Part shown: positions 1 to 8,470 of the stretch, one piece after another | Numbering within the stretch: position 1 is the stretch's first letter | Layout: each line of letters opens with the position of its first letter | Assembly: GCA_025350055.1 (NCBI GenBank) | Contig: JANXYK010000063.1 | Coordinates: 39,395 to 103,394 of the forward strand | Direction of reading: 5' to 3' | DNA: 64,000 bases | From: Gammaproteobacteria bacterium | Lineage (GTDB): Bacteria; Pseudomonadota; Gammaproteobacteria; Steroidobacterales; Steroidobacteraceae | Program-made: the position numbers and the translations under genes | Notes under the pieces: model-generated | What the model was told of the DNA's origin: nothing | The model's database searches: none | What the model saw: only the letters and a program-made list of their open reading frames with translations

Positions 1-510
1 CAGCCTCGCCTTGAGTGCCGTAAGTCCGGCGCCGCTTTGCGCACAACAGGAGAGTAGTTCGCAACCCGCGGCCGTGTAGGCTGCGAGTTCGGCGCGCACC
101 CCCGGGGAAAACTCCAGATCGGCCTTGTTGGCGAGCAACAGTGCAGTCAACCCAGCGCTGTGCGCTGCCGCCAGGTAGCGATCGACTACGAACAGATCAG
201 GTTCAGGGAGCGGGGCCAGCACCACGGCCAGGCAGTCGAGATTCGCGGCCACCAGCTCGGGCCGGCCGCGGGCGTTGGTGCGATAGAGCGCCGAGCGGCG
301 CGGTGCTATCGCGTCGAGTTGCCATTGATCATGGCGCGCATCGTAATTGCAGTGGACCTGGTCACCGCAGGCGAACTGCAGCTCGCGACCGGTGGCGCGC
401 GCCAGTACCGCGGTGCCATCCGCCAGGCGCACCCGCGCCATGCCGCCATGCGAAACCAGCACCAGCGCGAGCGAACGATCTGCGGAGTTCACCCTGCTAT
501 CATGCCTCAT
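1..510 (-). CDS. rsgA: Ribosome small-subunit GTPase RsgA (5' part only)
   Basis: This is the N-terminal part of a circularly permuted GTPase that helps late maturation of the 30S subunit; the gene runs off the left edge. Translating the minus strand gives an OB-fold region, then [20 protein letters not shown] and [11 protein letters not shown], and the G4 motif as ANKADL, all in the RsgA order. The start is uncertain: an ATG at 510 and a GTG at 492 are in frame, and neither has a good ribosome binding site. It is divergent from orn with only about 16 bases between the starts, a common gammaproteobacterial pairing. The P-loop and zinc domain would lie outside the window. Confidence 0.88.
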   Translation of the reverse strand, partial: MRHDSRVNSADRSLALVLVSHGGMARVRLADGTAVLARATGRELQFACGDQVHCNYDARHDQWQLDAIAPRRSALYRTNARGRPELVAANLDCLAVVLAPLPEPDLFVVDRYLAAAHSAGLTALLLANKADLEFSPGVRAELAAYTAAGCELLSCCAQSGAGLTALKARL

Positions 511-526
511 TGGCAGGAGGTCGCGC

Positions 527-1075
527 GTGAGCAGCAAGGAAAACCTGATCTGGATCGATCTGGAAATGACCGGGCTCGACCCGGACAATGACAGCATCAT
601 CGAGATCGCGACGCTGGTGACCGACAAGGACCTGCAGCTGGTGGCCGAAGGCCCGGAGCTTGCGATCCACCAGAACGAGGCGGCGCTTGCGCGCATGGAC
701 GAATGGAACCAGCGTCAGCATGGCGGCAGCGGCCTGCTGCAGCGGGTGCGCGAGAGCAACATCACGGTGCTCGAAGCGCAGCAACGCACGCTCGAGTTCC
801 TCGCGCGTCATGTGCCGTCCGGGGCCTCGCCGATGTGCGGTAACAGCATCTGCCAGGACCGGCGCTTCCTGGCGCGCTCGATGCCGACGCTCGAGCGCCA
901 TTTCCACTATCGCAATCTCGATGTCAGCACGCTCAAGGAACTCGCGGCACGCTGGTATCCATCAGTGAAGGCCGGGTTCACCAAGGCCGCGGCCCATCGC
1001 GCGATGGCCGACATCCACGAGTCGATCGCCGAACTGCAACACTACCGGGCACGACTGTTCATTGCAGCGACGTGA
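527..1075 (+). CDS. orn: Oligoribonuclease
   Basis: A 3'-5' exoribonuclease that degrades 2-5 nt RNAs and pGpG in the cytoplasm. The 182-residue product has the DEDDh set: [10 protein letters not shown] near residue 8 (Asp, Glu), [12 protein letters not shown] near 110 (Asp), and [11 protein letters not shown] near 158 (His, Asp). The length matches the family. The GTG start at 527 was chosen because AGGAGG lies at 515-520 and the protein then begins [16 protein letters not shown], the usual family N-terminus. An open frame extends upstream to 347 but overlaps rsgA and has no homologous extension. Confidence 0.97.
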   Translation: MSSKENLIWIDLEMTGLDPDNDSIIEIATLVTDKDLQLVAEGPELAIHQNEAALARMDEWNQRQHGGSGLLQRVRESNITVLEAQQRTLEFLARHVPSGASPMCGNSICQDRRFLARSMPTLERHFHYRNLDVSTLKELAARWYPSVKAGFTKAAAHRAMADIHESIAELQHYRARLFIAAT

Positions 1076-1137
1076 CGCGGGTCGCGCCCCGACCGACACG
1101 AGCCTGTTCTTTACAATACGCGTGCTATATTCGGGCC

Positions 1138-1578
1138 GTGTACGCTGACTGCAATCTGCCGGTTTCCTGGCGCACGGCGCCACGCAGCTTTCCGGCCCTG
1201 ATGGGCCTGTACGAAAGCAATTACCTGCGCCTGGCGCGGCTGGCAGGGAATCTCGCAGCACTGGTCGGCACGCGCGTTTCGCGGGTGCCTGGCGACTGTG
1301 ACCTGCTGCTCACTGTGCACGAGCGTGCCCGCTACACCAGCGAATTGCGGCTGACCTACCTGCTGCCGGCGCTCGAGCGCGAGTGCAGCCTGGAGCGTGT
1401 GCCCGACCTGCGCTTGCGGCTCTACCACGATGCCAGGCTCCTGGCAGTGCATGAACAGCCGGGCGGTGAGGCAGATCGTGAACTGGATCGGCGCTGGGCC
1501 AGCAATCTCCTGCTAAATAAGTGGCTGGATTACTGCGTCGGCCGTGGGCACCACTTCGCGCCTGCACAAGCCGCCTAG
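1138..1578 (+). CDS. DUF1249 (YqiB-like) protein
   Basis: A 146-residue cytoplasmic protein of the YqiB/DUF1249 family, whose function is unknown. Family landmarks are LYESNYLRLARLA near the N-terminus, ERARYTSELRL in the middle, LRLYHDARLLAV, and the C-terminal NLLLNKWLDYCVGRGHHF that matches the NxFLxxWLxxCLxxG ending. The GTG at 1138 gives the N-terminus closest in length to E. coli YqiB; an upstream frame starts at 1072 and an internal ATG lies at 1201. It follows orn by 62 bases and may be co-transcribed with it. Confidence 0.8.
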   Translation: MYADCNLPVSWRTAPRSFPALMGLYESNYLRLARLAGNLAALVGTRVSRVPGDCDLLLTVHERARYTSELRLTYLLPALERECSLERVPDLRLRLYHDARLLAVHEQPGGEADRELDRRWASNLLLNKWLDYCVGRGHHFAPAQAA

Positions 1579-1592
1579 AGTCACCCACTGTC

Positions 1593-2636
1593 ATGCGCTG
1601 GCTGGCGCAAACCATGAAATTCATCAGGCAACTCGGCTTCCTGCAGGTCGCGTTTAAGTCGACCCGTCCCGAACAGGAAGACGGTCGCATCATGCACCTG
1701 TTCCGCAATCGCATCGAACTGAAGAAGTCTTTCAGCGGTGCGGTCGAGGAAGTCCAGCGCCTCAAGGACCGGGTCAAGCAGCAGGAAGGCGCCACCGCGC
1801 GCGTGCAGGAACTGCTGCAGGAACTTGAGGCGCGCCTCAGCAGGCCCGAGAGCGCCTATCCCACGCTGGTCTACTATCACTTGCGCGAGTTGTGGACGCT
1901 GGGTCGTGACTTGTTGCGCCAGTTCCTGACCGAACTCGAGTCGCAACAGCTCGATCGTGAACGTCGCCAGTTCTTCGCCGATTTCAATCGTCGCCAGTTC
2001 GCGCGCCGCCAGTCCGCGGAGCAGGCTTGCCTTGAGGCTACGGCCGCGGCGGCCGATGCGCGCTCACGCGTGTCCGAGCTGGAGCGGCGCCTCGCTACGC
2101 TGCAGCGCTTCTGGCATTACTTCAAGCGCCGCCAGGCACACGCGCAACTGCATGCCGCCAACGTGCAGGCCTTGCTGGCGGATCAGGCTCTGGGCGAGGC
2201 GCGCAGCGCACGCGATGCCATCGAAAGTGAGCAGGGCAATTTTGCGGGTCTGTCGGCCGAATCACGGCGCGCCATCAATCTGGCGACAATTGCCTACGGG
2301 CAGGCGCTGTACGAGCGCCTGGCCCATGCCAAGCTGGCCGAGCACAGCCAGCAGGCCGCGGCCGACAGCCAGCCTGCCGCGGATGTCTACGGCGATCGCC
2401 TCGCCTGCGAGCGCCTGATCGGTGATATCCAGCGGGCGCGCACGCTGCTCGAGCAGCGCAAGGATGTGCTGACCGAGATCAAGCTGCGCGCCGACAGGAT
2501 GCGTGCCATTGCCCGCTACCGGCAGGCCACCGATGTGGTGCCGGAAGCCGAGAGCCTGAGCGGCGGCAACGTGGGCGTCGCCTCGCGGGTACTGCTGGAT
2601 GACACCTGGGATATCGCCCGGGTGTTGCTGCGCTGA
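1593..2636 (+). CDS. Coiled-coil hypothetical protein
   Basis: A 347-residue protein whose family I do not recognise. It has no signal peptide or membrane segment. Most of it is Glu/Gln/Arg/Ala-rich heptad-like sequence: roughly residues 40-80 (VEEVQRLKDRVKQQEGATAR), 120-200 and 250-320. The tract FFADFNRRQFARRQSAEQA is strongly basic. ATG at 1593 is taken as the start; ATG at 1614 (MKFIRQLGFLQVAFK) is an alternative. It is on the same strand as the DUF1249 gene 14 bases upstream and converges on prc. A structural or scaffolding role is only an inference from the coiled-coil character. Confidence 0.7.
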   Translation: MRWLAQTMKFIRQLGFLQVAFKSTRPEQEDGRIMHLFRNRIELKKSFSGAVEEVQRLKDRVKQQEGATARVQELLQELEARLSRPESAYPTLVYYHLRELWTLGRDLLRQFLTELESQQLDRERRQFFADFNRRQFARRQSAEQACLEATAAAADARSRVSELERRLATLQRFWHYFKRRQAHAQLHAANVQALLADQALGEARSARDAIESEQGNFAGLSAESRRAINLATIAYGQALYERLAHAKLAEHSQQAAADSQPAADVYGDRLACERLIGDIQRARTLLEQRKDVLTEIKLRADRMRAIARYRQATDVVPEAESLSGGNVGVASRVLLDDTWDIARVLLR

Positions 2637-2661
2637 GCGCAGGCCCGGCACCGACTGGATA

Positions 2662-4806
2662 TCAGGGATTGCGCGCCGGCTGCGTGCGCGTGCCCGGGCT
2701 GTCGGAGGCCGTCAGCGGCGCGGCGCTGTTGTTCTGCGTCAGCATCGCGGCAATGCGCGCGGCCTCGGCAAGCACCACATCGGGTTGTTCATCGGCTTGC
2801 GCATCGGCCAGCGCCTTGAGCGCGCTCATGCCATCGGCCGCACGACGCGCGTTTTCGCGCTGCAGTGCCTGCTGTTCCTGCACATCACGTTCGTGCATGC
2901 GGGTCTGCAGGTTGAGCGAGAGCGAGTGATCCTTGCGGGTCTGCTCGAGTGAGCTGAGCGCGGCCACCAGCCACTGGTAGTCGGCATCGTGCGCAGCGTG
3001 CGTGCCCTGGTCGCGCGCCAGTGTCTGCACGGTTTCCGCCAGCGGCGTGGTCGCATGGAAAGGGACCGCCGCAATTCGATCCCAGGGCAGGGGCAGCTCC
3101 AGCGAGCTCTCACCCACGTCATGGACATTCACGCGCGAGGGCAGTGCGATGTCGGGTTCGACGCCGCGCAGCTGCGTGCTCTCGCCGGTGACGCGATAGA
3201 ACTTGCCGATCGTGACGGTCAGCTGACCATCGGTCGACTGGTGCGACCAGCGATCGAGCGGGATCAGGTTCTGCACCGTGCCCTTGCCGAAAGTCGTCTG
3301 GCCCACGATCACGCCGCGGTGGTAGTCCTGGATTGCGCCCGCGAAGATCTCGGAGGCGGAGGCGCTGGTGCGATCGACCAGCACCGCCATCGGACCGCTG
3401 TAGATCTGTCCGGGGCCGAGGTCGGGCAACACATCAATGTTGCCGCCCGTATTCTTGAGCTGCACTACTGGCCCGTGACCGACGAACAATCCGGTCAGCG
3501 CCTGGGCCTCGGGCAGGAAGCCGCCACCATCGCCGCGCAGGTCGAGCACCAGCGAGTCGACGCCGCCGCTGGCCTGCAGCTCATCGAGCAGCCGGTGCAC
3601 ATCGCGCGCGGTGGTGCGATAGTTCGGATCGCCGGCATTGCGGGCGTCATTGTCTTCGTAGAAGCCGGGCACGGTAATCACGCCGACGCGCAGCATGCGA
3701 TCGCCGAGCTTGATCTGGCGTACTTCTTTTTTCGCCGCCTGGTTTTCCAGCGTGACTTTGCCGCGTACCAGTTCGATGGTGTGCTGCGTGGTGCCGGGCG
3801 CCGCACCGGCCGGCAGGATCTGCAGTCGCACCACGGTGTCGATCTTGCCGCGAATCAGCTGCACCACATCGTCCAGGCGCCAACCGACCACATCGGTCAA
3901 GGAGCCATCCCGACCCTGGCCCACGGCCATGATGCGATCGCTGGGCTTGATGGTGGCCGCGGCCGCCGCCGGCCCACCGGGCAGCAGCGAGCTGATGGTG
4001 ACGTAGTCGTCCACGAGCTGGAGTGAAGCACCGATGCCCTCGTAGCTCAGGCTCATCTGGATGCGGTATTCCTCGGAGCTGCGCGGCGAGAAATAATTGG
4101 AATGCGGGTCATAGACCGCCGCATAGGCGTTCATCAGCGATTCGAACACATCGTCGCCATTGACCTGGCCCACCCGCTGCAACACGTGCTCGTAGCGCTT
4201 GCGCAGCGTGTCGGCGGCTTCTGTCCAGCTCTTGCCGGTGAGCATCAGCGAGAGTGCATCGCTCTTCACGCGCAGGCGCCACAGCTCGTCGAGCTCGGCG
4301 CGATCCTTGGGCCAGGGCGCCTTCTCGCGATCGAAGTTGAAGCTCTCGTTTAGCTTGAAATCCGGTTCCTGGTCGAGCTGGCTGATCGCGAACTTGATGC
4401 GCTCGCGGTTGCGCTGCTGCAGGCGCGCGAAGATTGCAAAGGCCGGTTCGACCTGGCCGGTGTGGATCATGTCGTCAAAGGAAGTGCGCAGGTTCTGGAA
4501 CGAAGTCACGTCGCTGGTCAGGAAATAGCTGTGCTGGCCGTCGAGCGCATCGAGGTAGCGCTCGAACACCTGGGCCGAGAAGTCATCGTCGATGGGGCGG
4601 CGGCTGTAGTGCCATTGCTCTAGAATGCTGGCGATGCGTGGCGCCAGCAGCTGTTGGCGGATCGTCGGCCGCAGGGCGCCATCGGGCAAAGCCATGCTGG
4701 CAACCGGCGCGCCGCTCGAGCCGGTCGCGGCGAGCAGCAACAGGCAGGTGCCGCCCACACCCAGGGGCAGCAACGCGCGGTACAGTCGATTGGAAACTCG
4801 GGCCAT
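2662..4806 (-). CDS. prc: Tail-specific periplasmic protease Prc (S41)
   Basis: A periplasmic serine protease that cleaves proteins from the C-terminus and, in E. coli, trims FtsI and controls MepS turnover. The 714-residue protein has an N-terminal signal sequence (residues about 8-33), an N-terminal helical domain, a PDZ domain near 250-340, and the S41 core. By alignment with E. coli Prc the catalytic pair is Ser483 in DRTSASASEIFAG and Lys508 in FGKGTVQ. A C-terminal DUF3340-like helical region follows. Length is close to E. coli Prc (682). It is transcribed alone, converging with the coiled-coil gene. Confidence 0.96.
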   Translation of the reverse strand: MARVSNRLYRALLPLGVGGTCLLLLAATGSSGAPVASMALPDGALRPTIRQQLLAPRIASILEQWHYSRRPIDDDFSAQVFERYLDALDGQHSYFLTSDVTSFQNLRTSFDDMIHTGQVEPAFAIFARLQQRNRERIKFAISQLDQEPDFKLNESFNFDREKAPWPKDRAELDELWRLRVKSDALSLMLTGKSWTEAADTLRKRYEHVLQRVGQVNGDDVFESLMNAYAAVYDPHSNYFSPRSSEEYRIQMSLSYEGIGASLQLVDDYVTISSLLPGGPAAAAATIKPSDRIMAVGQGRDGSLTDVVGWRLDDVVQLIRGKIDTVVRLQILPAGAAPGTTQHTIELVRGKVTLENQAAKKEVRQIKLGDRMLRVGVITVPGFYEDNDARNAGDPNYRTTARDVHRLLDELQASGGVDSLVLDLRGDGGGFLPEAQALTGLFVGHGPVVQLKNTGGNIDVLPDLGPGQIYSGPMAVLVDRTSASASEIFAGAIQDYHRGVIVGQTTFGKGTVQNLIPLDRWSHQSTDGQLTVTIGKFYRVTGESTQLRGVEPDIALPSRVNVHDVGESSLELPLPWDRIAAVPFHATTPLAETVQTLARDQGTHAAHDADYQWLVAALSSLEQTRKDHSLSLNLQTRMHERDVQEQQALQRENARRAADGMSALKALADAQADEQPDVVLAEAARIAAMLTQNNSAAPLTASDSPGTRTQPARNP

Positions 4807-4933
4807 GCGGCTTAGGACTCTCTGGTGTTGGGGAAATTCAGTTGTTGCAGTCTCAGTGTGACATTTTTGCGGGTAAACGGGCAGTCACCGACCGCACAAT
4901 TGTGGAAAGACCGGAACTTCGCGTGAAATCGCG

Positions 4934-5287
4934 ATGAAACCCCTGGCGGTGCTGCTCGGCATCATCACCGGCTCGGCCGTGGCCCTGGCAGTGTCGCTGG
5001 CGCTGACGGGCATCGTATTCGTGTTGCTGCCCGAATACGGCGCGCGCATCGCGCCCGAGCGGGCGCCGCTGCTGACCGGTCTGGTCTGGTCGTGGAGCCT
5101 GGCGGCGCTCGCGGCCGCCAGTTTCGTCGGTGAATTGCGTGGGGCGCGCTGGCGCATTGCCTGCCAGCTGCTGCTGCTCATCGTGCTGGCGGCACTGGCA
5201 TGGCGCTACTGGCCCCGGCAGGGGCCTTATGCCTTGCCTTCTGCAGCGTCCGCGTGGTCGTCAGCGGCCGCGACCCTGCCAGGCTGA
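4934..5287 (+). CDS. Small inner-membrane hypothetical protein
   Basis: A 117-residue protein of unknown family with three hydrophobic segments at about residues 4-33, 48-65 and 73-92. It opens MKPLAVLLGIITGSAVALAV, which could be a signal anchor. It is divergent from prc. Its last 27 bases overlap the 3' end of a small minus-strand frame at 5261-5518. No motif suggests a function. Confidence 0.65.
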   Translation: MKPLAVLLGIITGSAVALAVSLALTGIVFVLLPEYGARIAPERAPLLTGLVWSWSLAALAAASFVGELRGARWRIACQLLLLIVLAALAWRYWPRQGPYALPSAASAWSSAAATLPG

Positions 5288-5518
5288 TTTGGGGCGCCGT
5301 CCCAGGCGGCTGTTGTAGGGGTCGACGCCGGCGTTGTGGGTGCTCAAGGTGAGCCTGGAAATCACCAGTGCAGCCTTGATGTTCGCCATCATGTATTCGC
5401 GCTGGCGATCGGGCTCGGCCTCGTCCACGGGGCCGCTATCACGGCTGTTGACATAAATGCTGTCGCGGTCGTACGGCACTGGCTTGGACTCCTGCGAATT
5501 CACCTTGGCTGACAGCAT
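5261..5518 (-). CDS. Possible small hypothetical protein
   Basis: An 85-residue frame opening MLSAKVNSQESKPVPYDRDS and ending in a basic tail. The composition (Asp, Ser, Asn, Tyr, few Ala) is unlike a random high-GC shadow frame, and the middle (REYMMANIKAALVISRLTL) looks like a genuine helix. The ribosome binding site is weak and the 3' end overlaps the convergent membrane-protein gene by 27 bases. No family is recognised. It may be real because it otherwise leaves 5288-5612 empty. Confidence 0.4.
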   Translation of the reverse strand: MLSAKVNSQESKPVPYDRDSIYVNSRDSGPVDEAEPDRQREYMMANIKAALVISRLTLSTHNAGVDPYNSRLGRRPKSAWQGRGR

Positions 5519-5612
5519 ATTGGACCTGTCGCCAAACGGCGCCAACGGGTCCGGAAGCGGCAAACTGTGACGCAGTTCTAGTTCCTGGCGCGGGTCGCCA
5601 TCAGCCGAGGGA

Positions 5613-5909
5613 CTACTTGCGGTGCTGCCAGCCCCAGCGCAGTGCACGCCACAACCACACCGCGGCATACGGACCCAGGGCCACCAGCCAGAATGCCAGC
5701 GAGCCGTGGAGCAGACCGAGCAGGTAGTCGCGCCACAATGTGAACGGCCCGCCGCCGGCATAGGCGCCCAGCGTGCTGCTGCCCACCGCGAATATCAGCC
5801 AGGGCATGACCAGCAGACCGATGGCGAGACACAGCAGCAGCGTGAGGATTTCCCGCCTGGCGCCACGCGTGCGCCGGAAGCGTCGCCAGGATTGCATCAA
5901 CGAAACCAT
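5613..5909 (-). CDS. Small inner-membrane hypothetical protein
   Basis: A 98-residue protein with a basic N-terminus (MVSLMQSWRRFRRTRGARR) and two or three hydrophobic segments at about 21-45 and 60-88. Basic residues at both ends suggest both termini face the cytoplasm. I do not recognise the family. It is divergent from the oxidoreductase gene that starts at 5966. Confidence 0.6.
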   Translation of the reverse strand: MVSLMQSWRRFRRTRGARREILTLLLCLAIGLLVMPWLIFAVGSSTLGAYAGGGPFTLWRDYLLGLLHGSLAFWLVALGPYAAVWLWRALRWGWQHRK

Positions 5910-5965
5910 GCGCTCAGCTACTCCTCGGCACGAGGCCGGTGGTCGATCAGGGCATAATACCCGGC

Positions 5966-6910
5966 ATGGACAAACTGCGCGCTGCGGTGATCGGTGTCGG
6001 TTATCTGGGCCGCTTCCACGCCCAGAAATACGCCGCGCTCTCCGAGTGCGTGCTGCAGGCGGTGGTCGATCCGCAGGCCGAGACCGCCGCGAAAGTGGGC
6101 GGCGAGCTCGGCGTGGCGGCGCTCAGCGATTATCGCGAGCTGCTGGGCAAGGTCGATGCGGTCAGCATCGTCACGCCGACCGCGCTGCACTTCGAGATTG
6201 CCCGCGCCTTCCTCGACAGCGGCGCGCATGTGCTGGTGGAGAAACCCATCACCGAGACCGTGGAGCAGGCCCGCACGCTGACCGAGCTCGCGCGCCAGCG
6301 TGGTCGGGTGCTGCAGGTCGGTCACCTCGAGCGATTCAATCCGGTGGTGATCGCCGCCGAACCCGTGCTGCGCGCGCCGCGCTTCATCGAGTGCCAGCGA
6401 CTGGCGCCGTTTCGCGAACGCGGCACCGATGTGAATGTGGTGCTCGACCTGATGATCCATGACCTGGATATCGTGCAGAGCATGGTGGGCAGCGAGATCA
6501 TCGCAGTCGATGCCATCGGCACGCCGGTGTTCTCAAGTGAGATCGACATCGCCAACGCGCGCATCCGCTTCGCCAACGGTTGCGTCGCCAATGCCACGGC
6601 GAGCCGCGTGAGCCTGAAGACCGAACGCAAACTGCGCATTTTCCAAGACGATGCCTATCTGTCGCTCGACCTGCAGCAAAAGATCCTTACCGTGATCCGC
6701 AAACAGCCGGTGGGTGAGGGCGAAGCGCGGCTGCCCGTCAGCATCGAAGAGCGCTCCTTCGACCAGGGCGATGCACTGCGCAGCGAGATCGTCGCCTTCA
6801 TCGCCAGTTGCCGCGGCGAGGCGCCGGTCGTGGTCACGGGCGAGGATGGCATGCGCGCCTTGCGCACCGCGGTCACTATCAGCAATGCAGTCAATGGGGG
6901 AGCTTCGTGA
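5966..6910 (+). CDS. Gfo/Idh/MocA-family NAD(P)-dependent oxidoreductase
   Basis: A 314-residue cytoplasmic sugar- or polyol-type dehydrogenase of unknown substrate. The Rossmann motif GVGYLGRFHAQKYA is at residues about 10-23, the VEKPIT lysine motif near 92-97, and the second half is the typical alpha/beta C-terminal domain. ATG at 5966 is preferred over an upstream start at 5939 because the protein then begins one strand before the glycine motif. It overlaps the next gene by 4 bases (GTGA), so the two are probably co-translated. Members of this family sit in UDP-sugar and cyclitol pathways, but nothing here fixes the substrate. Confidence 0.85.
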   Translation: MDKLRAAVIGVGYLGRFHAQKYAALSECVLQAVVDPQAETAAKVGGELGVAALSDYRELLGKVDAVSIVTPTALHFEIARAFLDSGAHVLVEKPITETVEQARTLTELARQRGRVLQVGHLERFNPVVIAAEPVLRAPRFIECQRLAPFRERGTDVNVVLDLMIHDLDIVQSMVGSEIIAVDAIGTPVFSSEIDIANARIRFANGCVANATASRVSLKTERKLRIFQDDAYLSLDLQQKILTVIRKQPVGEGEARLPVSIEERSFDQGDALRSEIVAFIASCRGEAPVVVTGEDGMRALRTAVTISNAVNGGAS

Positions 6911-7830
6911 ATCAAGCCATGCCGCAAGGCACGTCGGCCTCGACACCGCTGGTGGTGGCCGCGACCCAATTCGCCTGCAGCTGGGATCTGCCGGCCAACA
7001 TCGCCAACGCGGAGCGACTGGTGCGCAAGGCGGCAGCAGGCGGCGCGCGACTGATCCTGCTGCAGGAACTGTTCGCCACCCCGTACTTCTGCATCGAGCA
7101 GGATCCGGCCTGGCTCGAGCTGGCGCAGCCCGCCAGCGATTGCGCGCTGCTGCGGCAGTTCGCGGCACTGGCGGCCGAACTCAAGGTGGTGCTGCCGGTG
7201 AGTTTCTTCGAGCGCGCCAACAACGCCTATTTCAATTCGATCGCGATCATCGATGCCGATGGACGGAATCTGGGCATCTATCGCAAGACCCATATTCCCG
7301 ATGGGCCCGGCTACCAGGAAAAATTCTATTTCAGTCCTGGCGACACGGGCTTTCGCGTCTGGGATACCGCCGTGGGTCGCATCGGTGTGGCGATCTGCTG
7401 GGATCAATGGTTTCCGGAGAGCGCACGCGCAATGGCGCTCAAGGGCGCGGAAATCCTGCTGTATCCGACGGCGATCGGCAGCGAGCCGCCGCCGGCGCCA
7501 GCCATCGATTCGCGTCGCCACTGGCAGCGCGTGCAGCAGGGGCACGCGGCGGCCAATGTGATGCCGTTGCTGGCTTCGAACCGCATCGGCATCGAGCGCT
7601 CGCGACAGAATCCTGAAGGACTGCACATCAATTTCCACGGCAGCTCGTTCATCGCCGATGAGACCGGCGCGCTGGTGGCGGAAGCGCCAGGCGATCAGGA
7701 GTCGGTTTTGCTGGCGACATTTGATCTGGCGCAGCTGCGCCGACGTCGCGATGGCTGGGGTTTGTTTCGCGATCGGCAACCCGATCAATACCGCGCGCTG
7801 GGCAGTCGCACGGGCGAGATCAACAGCTGA
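6907..7830 (+). CDS. aguB: N-carbamoylputrescine amidase (nitrilase family)
   Basis: Predicted to hydrolyse N-carbamoylputrescine to putrescine, CO2 and ammonia, the second step of the agmatine deiminase route. The Glu-Lys-Cys triad is visible in LLQELFATPYFC, YRKTHIPDGPGY and GVAICWDQWFPE, and the surrounding sequence is typical of AguB rather than of general nitrilases. The 307-residue length fits. The GTG start at 6907 is supported by a GGGGGAG stretch just upstream and by overlap with the previous stop. No agmatine deiminase gene (aguA) is in the window. Confidence 0.9.
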   Translation: MNQAMPQGTSASTPLVVAATQFACSWDLPANIANAERLVRKAAAGGARLILLQELFATPYFCIEQDPAWLELAQPASDCALLRQFAALAAELKVVLPVSFFERANNAYFNSIAIIDADGRNLGIYRKTHIPDGPGYQEKFYFSPGDTGFRVWDTAVGRIGVAICWDQWFPESARAMALKGAEILLYPTAIGSEPPPAPAIDSRRHWQRVQQGHAAANVMPLLASNRIGIERSRQNPEGLHINFHGSSFIADETGALVAEAPGDQESVLLATFDLAQLRRRRDGWGLFRDRQPDQYRALGSRTGEINS

Positions 7831-7850
7831 ATTTGAACGCAGCGCATTAA

Positions 7851-7890
7851 CTGCAATCATTTGCAAGGCCAACAATAACGAACCTATACT
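7851..7890 (+). promoter_or_regulatory. Promoter with overlapping palindrome for the marR-type gene
   Basis: TTGCAA (7861-7866) and TATACT (7885-7890) are separated by 18 bases, a reasonable sigma-70 pair. The -35 element overlaps an inverted repeat TGCAA-TCAT-TTGCA (7852-7865). The position suits autoregulation by the MarR-type protein encoded from 7942. Inference from sequence only. Confidence 0.45.
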
Positions 7891-7941
7891 GTTCTGAGCG
7901 ACGCGCATGCCGGCCAGATCCGGTCAATGTGAGGGCGGAAT

Positions 7942-8469
7942 ATGGTGGCGACGGCATTGGGTGAGCGGGCAAGTCCCGCTGCGACGCGGTCACGAAGCCG
8001 GCGCACGAGCGCACGGGGCGAGCGCGTCGAGCGCGCTGAAGGCGCCAAAGTCGATCTCGGTTGCCTGCCACGCCTGCTCGGTTACACACTGCGACGCGCT
8101 CACCTGGCCTCATGGCGCCAGTACGTCGCCGTAATCGGCGAACAGAAATTGCGCCCCGGGCTCTTCAGCCTGATGGTGCTGGTGGGCTCCAACCCCGGCA
8201 TTGCGCAGATTGAACTGGGCACCCATCTCGGCATCGACAAGGCGAGCATCGTGGCGTTGCTCGACCGCCTGGAGAAGGCCGGTCTGCTCGAGCGCTGTCG
8301 CTCGGTGCGCGACCGGCGCCGCCAGGGTATTTTCCTCACCAACAAGGGCAGCGCCGAACTGGAAACCCTGATCGTGCAGGTGCGCTCGCTCGAACGGCAG
8401 ATGGCCAGCCGCTTCACGCGCGCGGAGATGGAGCAACTGCTGGACTTGTTGCAGCGCCTGTACGGTTGA
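7942..8469 (+). CDS. MarR-family transcriptional regulator
   Basis: A 175-residue winged-helix DNA-binding protein. After a basic, low-complexity N-terminal extension of about 40 residues, the core shows a MarR fold: LFSLMVLVGSNPGIAQIELG, the recognition region GIDKASIVALLDRLEKAGLL, and the wing RSVRDRRRQGIFLTNKG, followed by the C-terminal dimer helix. The ATG at 7942 has GAGGGCGG just upstream. The ligand and target genes are unknown; the palindrome in its own promoter suggests autoregulation. It converges with the HemD-type gene, with one base between the stops. Confidence 0.85.
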   Translation: MVATALGERASPAATRSRSRRTSARGERVERAEGAKVDLGCLPRLLGYTLRRAHLASWRQYVAVIGEQKLRPGLFSLMVLVGSNPGIAQIELGTHLGIDKASIVALLDRLEKAGLLERCRSVRDRRRQGIFLTNKGSAELETLIVQVRSLERQMASRFTRAEMEQLLDLLQRLYG

Positions 8470-8470
8470 T

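Noticed and set aside
2989..4026. 345-codon plus-strand frame
   Set aside because: Antisense to the catalytic half of prc; no motifs.
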